From the NCBI GenBank assembly GCA_904420505.1, contig CAJFVS010000075.1:1-51357 (forward strand): a stretch of DNA of 51,357 bases, given 5' to 3'. Made by a program: the position numbers and the translations under genes. This DNA comes from Candidatus Alloruminococcus vanvlietii (lineage in GTDB: Bacteria; Bacillota; Clostridia; Oscillospirales; Ruminococcaceae). The notes below the pieces were generated by a model. That model ran no database searches, was not told the DNA's origin, and was given only the letters and a program-made list of their open reading frames with translations. Of the stretch, positions 43,580 to 51,357 are shown piece after piece; position 1 is the first letter of the stretch; each line of letters opens with the position of its first letter.

Positions 43580-44101
43580 ATGCAATATACGATCGAATCC
43601 GAGCGCCTGTGGCTAAGGCGCCTTTGCCAGCAAGATTTTGCAGAACTTTGCAGCTTTTTACAGGATATAGAGGTGATGTACGCTTGGGAACATGCTTTTA
43701 GCGACGAAGAGGTACAAGCCTTTTTGGAGGAAAATCTGCGCCGCTACCAGACGGATGGCTATGCCTACATGGCGGCGATTGAAAAGCAAAGCGGGGCGTT
43801 TATCGGGGTGATAGGCCCGCTTGTGGAAACCATTGAAGGGCAACGCCACCCGGGCGTTGGCTACATATTAAAAAAGGAATACTGGGGCCGCGGCTTTGCC
43901 GAAGAAGGAGCCAGGGCGTGCGTGCAGTATCTGTTTGACGTTTTTAAAGCCCTGTATGTGGTGGCAACCATCCGCCCGGAAAACGTCTCCTCGCGCAGCG
44001 TGGCCCACCGTTTGGGCATGTATAAGCAAAGCGAATACACCAAAATGTACAAAGGCAAACCCATGCGGCATTTGGTATACCGCCTGGACAGCCGCCCGTA
44101 A
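43580..44101 (+). CDS. GNAT N-acetyltransferase, RimJ/RimL-like
   Basis: A 173-residue acetyl-CoA dependent acetyltransferase. It begins YTIESERLWLRRL, has the acetyl-CoA-binding strand and loop VGYILKKEYWGRGFAEEGARA (about 94-114), and the C-terminal VRPEN-like stretch IRPENVSSRSVAHRLGM. The pattern is that of RimJ/RimL-type enzymes that modify ribosomal protein N-termini or small amines; the substrate is not known. The ATG at 43580 follows AGAGGAGG; an upstream in-frame extension to 43544 is unlikely. It is a single-gene unit. Confidence 0.9.
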   Translation: MQYTIESERLWLRRLCQQDFAELCSFLQDIEVMYAWEHAFSDEEVQAFLEENLRRYQTDGYAYMAAIEKQSGAFIGVIGPLVETIEGQRHPGVGYILKKEYWGRGFAEEGARACVQYLFDVFKALYVVATIRPENVSSRSVAHRLGMYKQSEYTKMYKGKPMRHLVYRLDSRP

Positions 44102-44112
44102 ATCCATCGTAT

Positions 44113-44139
44113 AAAGCCGCTTTTTTAAGCGGCTTTTTT
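44113..44139 (+). terminator. Terminator of the acetyltransferase gene
   Basis: AAAGCCGCTT pairs with AAGCGGCTTT across a 4-base loop, followed by TTTG; good plus-strand terminator. Confidence 0.88.
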
Positions 44140-44165
44140 GTATGGAATGCCTGGATTTTGGGTTG

Positions 44166-44200
44166 CAAAAAAAGCCCCTGCTGTTTTTAGCAGGGGCTTT
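44166..44200 (-). terminator. Minus-oriented terminator hairpin before the rpoB promoter
   Basis: AAAGCCCCTGC (44171-44181) pairs perfectly with GCAGGGGCTTT (44190-44200). A T run follows only on the minus strand, so it stops transcription coming leftward out of the rpoBC region. Confidence 0.7.
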
Positions 44201-44307
44201 GTACGGCAAAATTTTCATTTGTCAAGGGTTATGCACAAAATCGTTTACGTTTTCGTAGGAAGTAGCAAAAATTCTTGCAATTTTTGCCTAAAAACCACAG
44301 AAATCGG

Positions 44308-44336
44308 TTGACACCCCCATTTTTGGGTGGTATAAT
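44308..44336 (+). promoter_or_regulatory. Consensus promoter of rpoBC
   Basis: A perfect TTGACA (44308-44313) and a perfect TATAAT (44331-44336) at exactly 17-bp spacing, the strongest promoter in the window. The spacer holds a small inverted repeat, CACCC (44312-44316) with GGGTG (44325-44329). The 44201-44307 spacer upstream shows nothing else. Confidence 0.93.
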
Positions 44337-44339
44337 AAC

Positions 44340-44386
44340 ATACTGTATCATTATGGGTACGTGGCACTATTTGTACCCAAAAGTAT
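44340..44386 (+). other. Structured 5' leader of rpoB mRNA
   Basis: Starting near the expected transcript start, ATACT (44340-44344) can pair with AGTAT (44382-44386), enclosing a stem GGGTAC (44355-44360) with GTACCC (44373-44378). No T run follows, so it is not a simple terminator. The leader is about 150 bases. A role in rpoB control is inferred only. Confidence 0.5.
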
Positions 44387-44491
44387 ACCATACACAAAAG
44401 AAATAATCAATAACTTTTGTGAAAATGTCGAAATTTTGCAGATGTTTTACCCTTAAGCGGGATGAAAATAGTTGAAGGAGTGGATGAGCCT

Positions 44492-47400
44492 ATGGTGAAA
44501 GTACACCCAGTGCAGCTCGGCAAAAATGTGAGGATGAGTTTTTCCAGAATCAATGAAGTTTTGGAAATGCCCAATTTGATTGAGGTGCAGAAAAATTCTT
44601 ATCAATGGTTCTTGGACGAAGGCCTGAAAGAAGTTTTCCGCGATGTTTCGGCCATTACCGATTATACTGGGAATCTGGTGCTTGATTTTCTGGACTACCG
44701 TTTGGATGACAAGCCCAAATACACCGTAGAAGAGTGCAAAGAACGCGATGTGACCTATGCGGCACCCTTGCGTGTGCGCACATCCCTTTTGAATAAAGAA
44801 ACAGGGGAAATTAAAGAGCAGGAAATTTTTATGGGGGATTTCCCCCTTATGACCGAATCGGGCACCTTTGTTATCAACGGGGCCGAGCGTGTCATCGTTT
44901 CCCAGCTGGTGCGTTCCCCTGGCGTGTATTATGACTGCAAATACGATAAATCCGGCAAAAAGCTGTTCTCCTCCACCGTTATCCCCAACCGCGGCGCCTG
45001 GCTGGAGTATGAGACCGATTCCAACGATGTGTTCTATGTGCGCATCGATAAAAACCGCAAAATCCCGATCACTGTGTTTATCCGCGCGTTGGGCGCCGGC
45101 ACCGACCAGGAGATTATCGATATCTTCGGCGAGGATGACCGCATCTACGCCACCATCCAAAAAGACTCGACCAAGAGCGTGGAAGAAGGCCTGCTGGAAG
45201 TATACCGCAAGCTGCGCCCCGGCGAGCCGCCCACGGTGGAAAGCGCAAGCTCCCATCTGGACAGCCTGTTCTTTGACCCCAGGCGTTACGATTTATCCCG
45301 GGTAGGGCGCTATAAATACAACAAAAAGCTGGCCATCGGCAACCGCATCATCGGCAAAAAGCTGAAAGCCGCGGTGATTAACCCCTTAACCGGCGAATTG
45401 ATGGCCGAAGAGGGCGAGGTGCTCACCCGCGAAAAAGCCTATGCCATTGAGCGCGCCGGCGTGGACACCGTCTACCTGGAGCACGAGCACGACGGCAAAA
45501 CCATCAAGGTGTTCTCCAACGGCATGGTGGACATCAAAGATTTTGTAGACGTAGACGCCGCTGCGCTGGGCGTAAACGAAAAGGTGCGCTTTTGCGTGCT
45601 GCGCGAGATTTTGGACCAAGCCCAAAACAGCGAAGAGATGAAAGCCCTTATCCAGCAGCGTTTGGACGATTTAATCCCCAAGCATATTATTGTGGACGAT
45701 ATTTTTGCGTCCATCAACTATATCAACAACCTGGCCAACGATGTGGGCAGCATTGACGACATCGACCATCTGGGCAACCGCCGCATCCGTTCGGTGGGCG
45801 AGCTGCTGCAAAACCAGTTCCGCATCGGCTTTTCCAGAATGGAACGCGTCATCCGCGAGCGCATGACCCTGCAGGCCCAGGATATGGACGTTGTCACCCC
45901 GCAGACGCTTATCAACATCCGCCCGGTGGTGGCAGCGGTGAAAGAGTTCTTTGGCTCTTCGCCCTTGTCCCAGTTTATGGACCAGACCAACCCCTTGGCG
46001 GAACTGACCCATAAAAGAAGATTGTCGGCCTTGGGCCCCGGCGGTTTGTCAAGAGACCGCGCTGGGTTTGAAGTGCGTGACGTTCACTACAGCCACTATG
46101 GCCGCATGTGCCCGATTGAGACCCCTGAAGGCCCGAACATCGGCTTGATTTCCTATCTGGCAACCTTTGCCCGCATCAACGAATACGGCTTTATCGAGGC
46201 CCCTTACCGCAAGGTGGACAAGAAAACCGGCGTTGTTACCGACGAAGTGGTGTACATGACCGCCGACGTGGAAGACGCCTATGTGGTTGCGCAGGCCAAC
46301 GAGCCGCTGGATGAAAACGGCTGCTTTGCCAGACCGCGCGTAAACGGCCGCTTTAAAGATGAAATTTTGGAAATTGACCGCAGCCGCGTAGACTTTATGG
46401 ATGTTTCGCCGAAGATGGTTGTATCCGTTGCAACGGCGATGATCCCCTTCTTGGAAAACGACGACGCCAACCGTGCATTGATGGGCGCAAACATGCAGCG
46501 CCAGGCAGTGCCGCTTTTAAAAACCGAATCGCCTATTGTGGGCACCGGCATGGAATACAAAGCCGCGGTGGATTCGGGCGTGGCAGTGGTTTCCAAGCAC
46601 AACGGCGTGGTAGAGCGCGTTGACGCCCGCCAGATTCAAATCCGCACCGACGAAGGCGAGCTGGTGGATTACCACATCATCAAGTTCCTGCGCTCCAACC
46701 AATCCACCTGTATCAACCAGCGCCCCATTGTAAATGTGGGCGAACGCGTTACCAAAGGACAAGTGATTGCAGACGGTCCGGCCACCTGCAACGGCGAGAT
46801 TTCTTTGGGCAAAAACGCGCTCATCGGGTTTATGACCTGGGAGGGTTATAACTACGAAGACGCGGTTTTGATTAACGAAAAAATCGTCCGTGACGATGTA
46901 TATACCTCTATCCACATTGAAGAATACGAAACCGAAGCCCGCGACACCAAGCTGGGGCCGGAAGAAATCACCCGCGATATCCCCAACGTAGGCGAGGATG
47001 CGCTCAAAGATTTGGACGAGCGCGGCATCATCCGCGTGGGCGCCGAGGTGCATGCCGGCGACATTTTGGTGGGCAAGGTAACCCCCAAAGGCGAAACCGA
47101 GCTGACCGCAGAAGAACGTTTGCTGCGCGCCATCTTCGGCGAAAAAGCCCGTGAAGTGCGCGATACTTCTTTGCGCGTGCCCCACGGCGAATACGGCGTG
47201 GTGGTGGACGTAAAAGTGTTCACCCGCGACAACTGCGATGAATTAAGCCCCGGGGTAAACATGGTGGTGCGCTGCTACATCGCCCAGAAGAGGAAAATCT
47301 CGGTGGGCGACAAGATGGCGGGCCGCCACGGCAACAAGGGCGTTGTTTCGCGCATTCTGCCCGAGGAGGATATGCCCTTCCTGGAAGACGGCACGCCTTT

Positions 47401-48223
47401 GGATATTGTTTTGAACCCCCTGGGCGTTCCTTCCCGTATGAACATCGGGCAGGTGCTGGAGGTTCACCTGGGCATGGCCGCAAAAGCTTTGGGCTGGAAG
47501 GTGATGACCCCGGTATTCGACGGCGCGCATGAAGAGGACATCCGCGACTGCTTTAGAGAAGCGGGCCTGCGTGAAGACGGCAAGTCCATCGTGTACGACG
47601 GGCGCACCGGCGAAAAATTCGATAACCCTGTAACGGTTGGTTACATGTACTACTTAAAACTGCACCATCTGGTAGACGATAAGATCCACGCACGTTCCAC
47701 CGGCCCGTACAGCCTGGTTACCCAGCAGCCGCTGGGTGGTAAAGCCCAGTTCGGCGGCCAGCGTTTCGGCGAGATGGAAGTGTGGGCGCTGGAAGCATAC
47801 GGCGCCGCTTACACCCTGCAGGAAATCTTAACGGTGAAATCCGACGACGTGGTTGGGCGTGTAAAAACCTACGAGGCCATTGTAAAGGGCCAGAACGTGC
47901 CCAAACCGGGCGTGCCCGAATCGTTTAAAGTGCTTATTAAAGAGCTGCAGTCCTTAGGTTTGGATATGAAAGTACTGGATAAGAACAACGAGGAAATCGA
48001 CCTGAAACAAACCTTTGACGACGATGATGACATCGGCCTGGGCGCTGTGGACGCCGATTTGATGCAGCAGGAATACGTTGCCGAAGACGGCGATATGGAC
48101 GGTTTTAGCCAGGAAGAGGTGGAACCGGACGACAACGCCGAGGACGATTTGGATTCCTTGGATTTGTTTGATTTGGGCGACGACGAGGATGACGGATTAT
48201 CCTTTGATGACGATGAAAACTAG
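44492..48223 (+). CDS. rpoB: DNA-directed RNA polymerase, beta subunit
   Basis: A 1243-residue beta subunit. It begins [20 protein letters not shown], as clostridial RpoB does. The rifampicin region is intact in the main resistance positions ([19 protein letters not shown]), but SSPLSQ has Pro where E. coli has Gln510. The C-terminal catalytic part is seen in [15 protein letters not shown] and the switch-region [28 protein letters not shown]. After about residue 1160 there is an acidic tail of Asp and Glu, common in Clostridia. The ATG at 44492 has GAAGGAG in front; an in-frame ATG at 44462 precedes that ribosome site. rpoC starts 17 bases after its stop. No rplJ or rplL precedes it. Confidence 0.98.
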   Translation: MVKVHPVQLGKNVRMSFSRINEVLEMPNLIEVQKNSYQWFLDEGLKEVFRDVSAITDYTGNLVLDFLDYRLDDKPKYTVEECKERDVTYAAPLRVRTSLLNKETGEIKEQEIFMGDFPLMTESGTFVINGAERVIVSQLVRSPGVYYDCKYDKSGKKLFSSTVIPNRGAWLEYETDSNDVFYVRIDKNRKIPITVFIRALGAGTDQEIIDIFGEDDRIYATIQKDSTKSVEEGLLEVYRKLRPGEPPTVESASSHLDSLFFDPRRYDLSRVGRYKYNKKLAIGNRIIGKKLKAAVINPLTGELMAEEGEVLTREKAYAIERAGVDTVYLEHEHDGKTIKVFSNGMVDIKDFVDVDAAALGVNEKVRFCVLREILDQAQNSEEMKALIQQRLDDLIPKHIIVDDIFASINYINNLANDVGSIDDIDHLGNRRIRSVGELLQNQFRIGFSRMERVIRERMTLQAQDMDVVTPQTLINIRPVVAAVKEFFGSSPLSQFMDQTNPLAELTHKRRLSALGPGGLSRDRAGFEVRDVHYSHYGRMCPIETPEGPNIGLISYLATFARINEYGFIEAPYRKVDKKTGVVTDEVVYMTADVEDAYVVAQANEPLDENGCFARPRVNGRFKDEILEIDRSRVDFMDVSPKMVVSVATAMIPFLENDDANRALMGANMQRQAVPLLKTESPIVGTGMEYKAAVDSGVAVVSKHNGVVERVDARQIQIRTDEGELVDYHIIKFLRSNQSTCINQRPIVNVGERVTKGQVIADGPATCNGEISLGKNALIGFMTWEGYNYEDAVLINEKIVRDDVYTSIHIEEYETEARDTKLGPEEITRDIPNVGEDALKDLDERGIIRVGAEVHAGDILVGKVTPKGETELTAEERLLRAIFGEKAREVRDTSLRVPHGEYGVVVDVKVFTRDNCDELSPGVNMVVRCYIAQKRKISVGDKMAGRHGNKGVVSRILPEEDMPFLEDGTPLDIVLNPLGVPSRMNIGQVLEVHLGMAAKALGWKVMTPVFDGAHEEDIRDCFREAGLREDGKSIVYDGRTGEKFDNPVTVGYMYYLKLHHLVDDKIHARSTGPYSLVTQQPLGGKAQFGGQRFGEMEVWALEAYGAAYTLQEILTVKSDDVVGRVKTYEAIVKGQNVPKPGVPESFKVLIKELQSLGLDMKVLDKNNEEIDLKQTFDDDDDIGLGAVDADLMQQEYVAEDGDMDGFSQEEVEPDDNAEDDLDSLDLFDLGDDEDDGLSFDDDEN

Positions 48224-48240
48224 GAAAGAAGGGGTCGTAA

Positions 48241-51200
48241 ATGGAATTTAACGTATTTGAATCGATTAAAATCGGCCTGGCTTCCCCCGAGCAGATTCGC
48301 AGCTGGTCTTACGGGGAAGTAAAAAAGCCGGAAACGATTAACTACCGCACCTTGAAACCGGAGCGCGACGGCCTTTTCTGCGAACGCATTTTTGGGCCCA
48401 CCAAGGACTGGGAATGCCACTGCGGCAAATACAAACGCCTGCGCTACAAAGGCAAAATCTGCGACCGCTGCGGCGTAGAAGTGACACGCGCCAAAGTTAG
48501 AAGGGAACGCATGGGCCATATCGAGCTGGCCGCCCCTGTTTCCCACATCTGGTATTTTAAAGGCATCCCCTCCCGCATGGGTTTGATTTTGGATATTTCC
48601 CCCAGGCTGCTGGAAAAAGTGCTGTATTTTGCTTCCTATATTGTCACCGACCCGGGTGCCACCCCGCTGGAAGAAAAACAGCTGTTAAGCGAAAAAGAAT
48701 ACCGCGATATGCGTGAAAAATACGAGGATGAATTCAAAGCCGGCATGGGCGCAGAAGCCATCAAAGAGCTGTTGGAAAAGCTTGATTTGGAAGAGCTTTC
48801 CGCCCAGCTGAAAACCGAGCTGGAAACCGCCACCGGCCAAAAGAAAATCCGCTTGTTAAAGCGCCTGGAAGTGGTGGAGGCATTCCGCCTTTCGGGCAAT
48901 AAACCCAGCTGGATGATTCTTGACTGCGTACCGGTTATCCCGCCGGATATCCGCCCCATGGTACAATTGGACGGCGGGCGTTTTGCCACCAGCGACTTAA
49001 ACGATTTGTACCGCCGCGTTATCAACCGCAACAACCGCTTAAAGAGATTGTTGGAACTGGGCGCGCCGGACATCATTGTGCGAAACGAAAAACGCATGCT
49101 GCAGGAAGCAGTAGACGCCCTTATCGACAACGGCAGGCGTGGCCGCCCCGTAACAGGCCCCAACAACCGCCCGTTAAAATCGCTGTCGGATATGCTCAAG
49201 GGCAAACAGGGCCGCTTTAGGCAGAACCTGTTGGGCAAACGTGTGGACTACTCGGGCCGTTCGGTTATTGTTGTAGGCCCGGATTTGAAAATGTACCAGT
49301 GCGGCCTGCCCAAAGAGATGGCGCTGGAGCTGTTCAAACCCTTTGTGATGAAGCGTTTGGTGGAAACCGGCGTGGCCGGCAACATCAAATCTGCCAGGAA
49401 GATGGTGGAACGCGCGCGCACCGAGGTTTGGGACGCGCTGGAAACCGTTATCAAAGACCATCCGGTTATGTTAAACCGTGCGCCTACCTTGCACCGCTTG
49501 GGCATCCAGGCGTTTGAACCCGTGCTGGTAGAAGGGCGCGCCATCAAATTGCACCCGCTGGTATGTACCGCCTTTAACGCCGACTTTGACGGCGACCAGA
49601 TGGCGGTTCACGTACCGCTTTCGGCCGAAGCGCAGGCAGAGGCCCGCTTCTTGATGCTGGCGGCCAACAACCTGTTAAAACCCTCCGACGGGCGCCCGGT
49701 AGTGGTTCCCACCCAGGATATGGTGCTGGGTTCTTACTACCTCACCTTAAAGAAACCCGGCGAGCCGGGCGAGGGCAAGGTGTTCCGCGATTTCTCCGAA
49801 GCGATGATGGCTTACCAGGAAGGCGTTGTGAGCCTGCATGCGGAGGTTTCGGTGCGCGTATCCAAAGAGGTAAACGGCCGCAAGGTTTCCAAAATCATCA
49901 AAACCACCGTTGGCCGCATGATTTTCAACGACCCCATCCCGCAGGATTTGGGTTATGTGGACCGTTCCAACAGCGATACCATGTTCGATTTGGAAATTGA
50001 CTTTTTGGTTGGCAAAAAGCAATTGGGCCAGATTATTGATAAATGCATCAAGGTGCACGGCACCGCCAAAACCGCTGAGGTGCTGGATAACATCAAAGCA
50101 CAGGGCTTTAAGTATTCCACCAAGGGCGCTATCACCGTTGCTGTGTGCGATGCGGTGATCCCCCCGCAGAAAAAAGAGCTGCTGGCAAAAGCGGAAGACC
50201 AGATTATGAACATCACCAAGCAGTACCGCCGCGGCCTTATCTCCAACGAAGAGCGTTACCAGGCGGTTATTAAAACCTGGGACCAGACCACAAAAGACGT
50301 ATCCGATGCGCTGACCGCCAACCTGGACAAGTACAACCCCATCTTTATGATGGCCGACTCCGGCGCGCGCGGCAGCATCAACCAGATTCGCCAGCTGGCC
50401 GGTATGCGCGGCCTGATTGCCAATACCTCGGGCGCTACCATTGAAATCCCGATTCGTGCAAACTACCGCGAAGGGTTGAACATTTTGGAATACTTCATCT
50501 CCTCGCGCGGCGCGCGCAAAGGCTTGGCCGATACCGCTTTGAGAACCGCGGACTCCGGTTACCTGACCCGCCGTTTGGTAGACGTATCCCAGGAAGTGAT
50601 TATTCGCGAATTCGACTGCGGTACCCATGAAGGCATCGAAGTGTGCGACATCAAAGAGGGCAACGAGATGATTGAGCCGCTGCGCGAGCGTTTGGTTGGG
50701 CGTTACCCGGCCGAGGACATTGTAAACCCGCAGACCGGCGAAGTGCTGGTGAGCCGCGAAAAGATGATGACCGACGCAGATGCGGAAAAAGTGGTCAACG
50801 CTGGCATTACCAGCGTAAAAATCCGCTCCTTGCTCACCTGTGAATCCAAAGTGGGCGTATGCGCCTGCTGCTACGGCGCAAACCTGGCAAACGGCAACCC
50901 GGTTGCCGTGGGCGAAGCGGTTGGCATCATTGCCGCACAGTCCATCGGCGAGCCCGGCACACAGCTTACCATGCGTACCTTCCACACCGGCGGTATCGCA
51001 TCGGCAGAGGATATCACCCAAGGTCTGCCGCGTGTTGAAGAGCTGTTTGAAGGCAGAAAGCCCAAACATTTGGCGATTATTAGTGAAATCAAAGGCGTTG
51101 TGCGCTTTGAAGAGGTGAAGAAAAACCGCCATGTGGTGGTCACCGATGAAGAAGCGGGCGACGAAAGAAGCTATCTGATTCCTTTCGGCTCGCGTATCCG

Positions 51201-51357
51201 CGTGCAGGAAGGCGACTATATCCAGGCGGGAGACCGCTTGACCGACGGCAGCGAAAACCCGCATGACGTTTTGGCGATCAAAGGCGCCAAAGCCGTGCAG
51301 GATTACCTCATCGGCGAAGTGCAGCGTGTATACCGCATGCAGGGCGTTGATATCAAC
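48241..51357 (+). CDS. rpoC: DNA-directed RNA polymerase, beta' subunit (partial, runs off the window)
   Basis: The first 1039 codons of rpoC; the frame is open to the last base. Zinc site 1 is Cys59, Cys61, Cys74, Cys77 (CHCG, CDRCG). The catalytic metal motif NADFDGD is at residues 446-452, with [15 protein letters not shown] before it. Later come the bridge-helix region ([29 protein letters not shown]), zinc site 2 ([13 protein letters not shown]) and the trigger-loop region ([15 protein letters not shown]). About 150-180 more residues are expected beyond the window. AAAGAAGGGG precedes the ATG. It is co-transcribed with rpoB. Confidence 0.98.
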   Translation, partial: MEFNVFESIKIGLASPEQIRSWSYGEVKKPETINYRTLKPERDGLFCERIFGPTKDWECHCGKYKRLRYKGKICDRCGVEVTRAKVRRERMGHIELAAPVSHIWYFKGIPSRMGLILDISPRLLEKVLYFASYIVTDPGATPLEEKQLLSEKEYRDMREKYEDEFKAGMGAEAIKELLEKLDLEELSAQLKTELETATGQKKIRLLKRLEVVEAFRLSGNKPSWMILDCVPVIPPDIRPMVQLDGGRFATSDLNDLYRRVINRNNRLKRLLELGAPDIIVRNEKRMLQEAVDALIDNGRRGRPVTGPNNRPLKSLSDMLKGKQGRFRQNLLGKRVDYSGRSVIVVGPDLKMYQCGLPKEMALELFKPFVMKRLVETGVAGNIKSARKMVERARTEVWDALETVIKDHPVMLNRAPTLHRLGIQAFEPVLVEGRAIKLHPLVCTAFNADFDGDQMAVHVPLSAEAQAEARFLMLAANNLLKPSDGRPVVVPTQDMVLGSYYLTLKKPGEPGEGKVFRDFSEAMMAYQEGVVSLHAEVSVRVSKEVNGRKVSKIIKTTVGRMIFNDPIPQDLGYVDRSNSDTMFDLEIDFLVGKKQLGQIIDKCIKVHGTAKTAEVLDNIKAQGFKYSTKGAITVAVCDAVIPPQKKELLAKAEDQIMNITKQYRRGLISNEERYQAVIKTWDQTTKDVSDALTANLDKYNPIFMMADSGARGSINQIRQLAGMRGLIANTSGATIEIPIRANYREGLNILEYFISSRGARKGLADTALRTADSGYLTRRLVDVSQEVIIREFDCGTHEGIEVCDIKEGNEMIEPLRERLVGRYPAEDIVNPQTGEVLVSREKMMTDADAEKVVNAGITSVKIRSLLTCESKVGVCACCYGANLANGNPVAVGEAVGIIAAQSIGEPGTQLTMRTFHTGGIASAEDITQGLPRVEELFEGRKPKHLAIISEIKGVVRFEEVKKNRHVVVTDEEAGDERSYLIPFGSRIRVQEGDYIQAGDRLTDGSENPHDVLAIKGAKAVQDYLIGEVQRVYRMQGVDIN

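Noticed and set aside
49747-51264. A 505-codon open frame on the minus strand inside rpoC
   Set aside because: It is the shadow of the strongly conserved plus-strand rpoC and has no ribosome site, family motif or promoter.

Overview
The window looks like a core-genome stretch of an anaerobic, endospore-forming Bacillota, class Clostridia, probably Oscillospirales-like. The grounds are a SpoIIR gene, the dgt-dnaG-rpoD (sigma A) order, a UPF0237/UPF0210 pair, an acetate kinase, formate-tetrahydrofolate ligase, a heterodimeric ABC exporter and a clostridial type RpoB with an acidic tail. Base composition is near half G+C. Class level is fairly secure; family level is a guess made without any database search. 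No rRNA, tRNA, CRISPR array, insertion sequence, integrase or phage gene was seen. Most genes have clear AGGAGG-like ribosome sites, and many units end in strong hairpin terminators.

Layout. 1-7213: two small conserved-type proteins (one a free-standing FakA-like domain), a VanG-type D-Ala ligase, a YtrA-like GntR/ABC-2 transporter operon with a palindromic operator, an orphan Leu/Ile/Val-type binding lipoprotein, and a class C beta-lactamase-fold serine hydrolase. 7293-13064: rodA (minus), then a run of fhs, tsaE, tsaB, rpiB and upp, followed by an array of imperfect hairpin units. 13065-13552: a compact divergent pair, a 53-residue ribbon-helix-helix protein and a 66-residue zinc ribbon, sharing an operator-rich spacer. 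13818-21266: tmcAL divergent from ackA, then minus-strand genes for DUF378, a CofE-like ligase, UPF0210, UPF0237 and a NAD synthase whose glutaminase active site looks lost. 21447-26828: a PHP phosphatase, an Lrp/aminotransferase/DUF362-ferredoxin/ispE operon and spoIIR. 26958-35308: a small transaldolase, phosphoglucomutase, rpmE, an IMPACT-family protein, dgt, dnaG, rpoD and an Rrf2 regulator. 35423-44101: a 938-residue secreted protein joining a glycosidase-like barrel to an amidase_3 domain, a MarR-controlled heterodimeric ABC exporter, a two-gene LysO-type lysine exporter and a GNAT acetyltransferase. 44308-end: a consensus promoter, a structured leader, rpoB and the first 1039 codons of rpoC.

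How it fits together. Much of the content is housekeeping: transcription (rpoB, rpoC, rpoD), replication priming (dnaG), tRNA modification (tsaE, tsaB, tmcAL), one-carbon, isoprenoid, pyrimidine-salvage, NAD and acetate metabolism, and cell-wall growth (rodA, ligase, amidase). Three transport loci carry their own local regulators and visible operators. The parts least explained by known families are the divergent RHH/zinc-ribbon pair, the hairpin array beside it, the degenerate NadE glutaminase domain, the CofE-like ligase, and the glycosidase-amidase fusion. No wholly new multi-gene system could be demonstrated from sequence alone; the RHH/zinc-ribbon locus is the best candidate.
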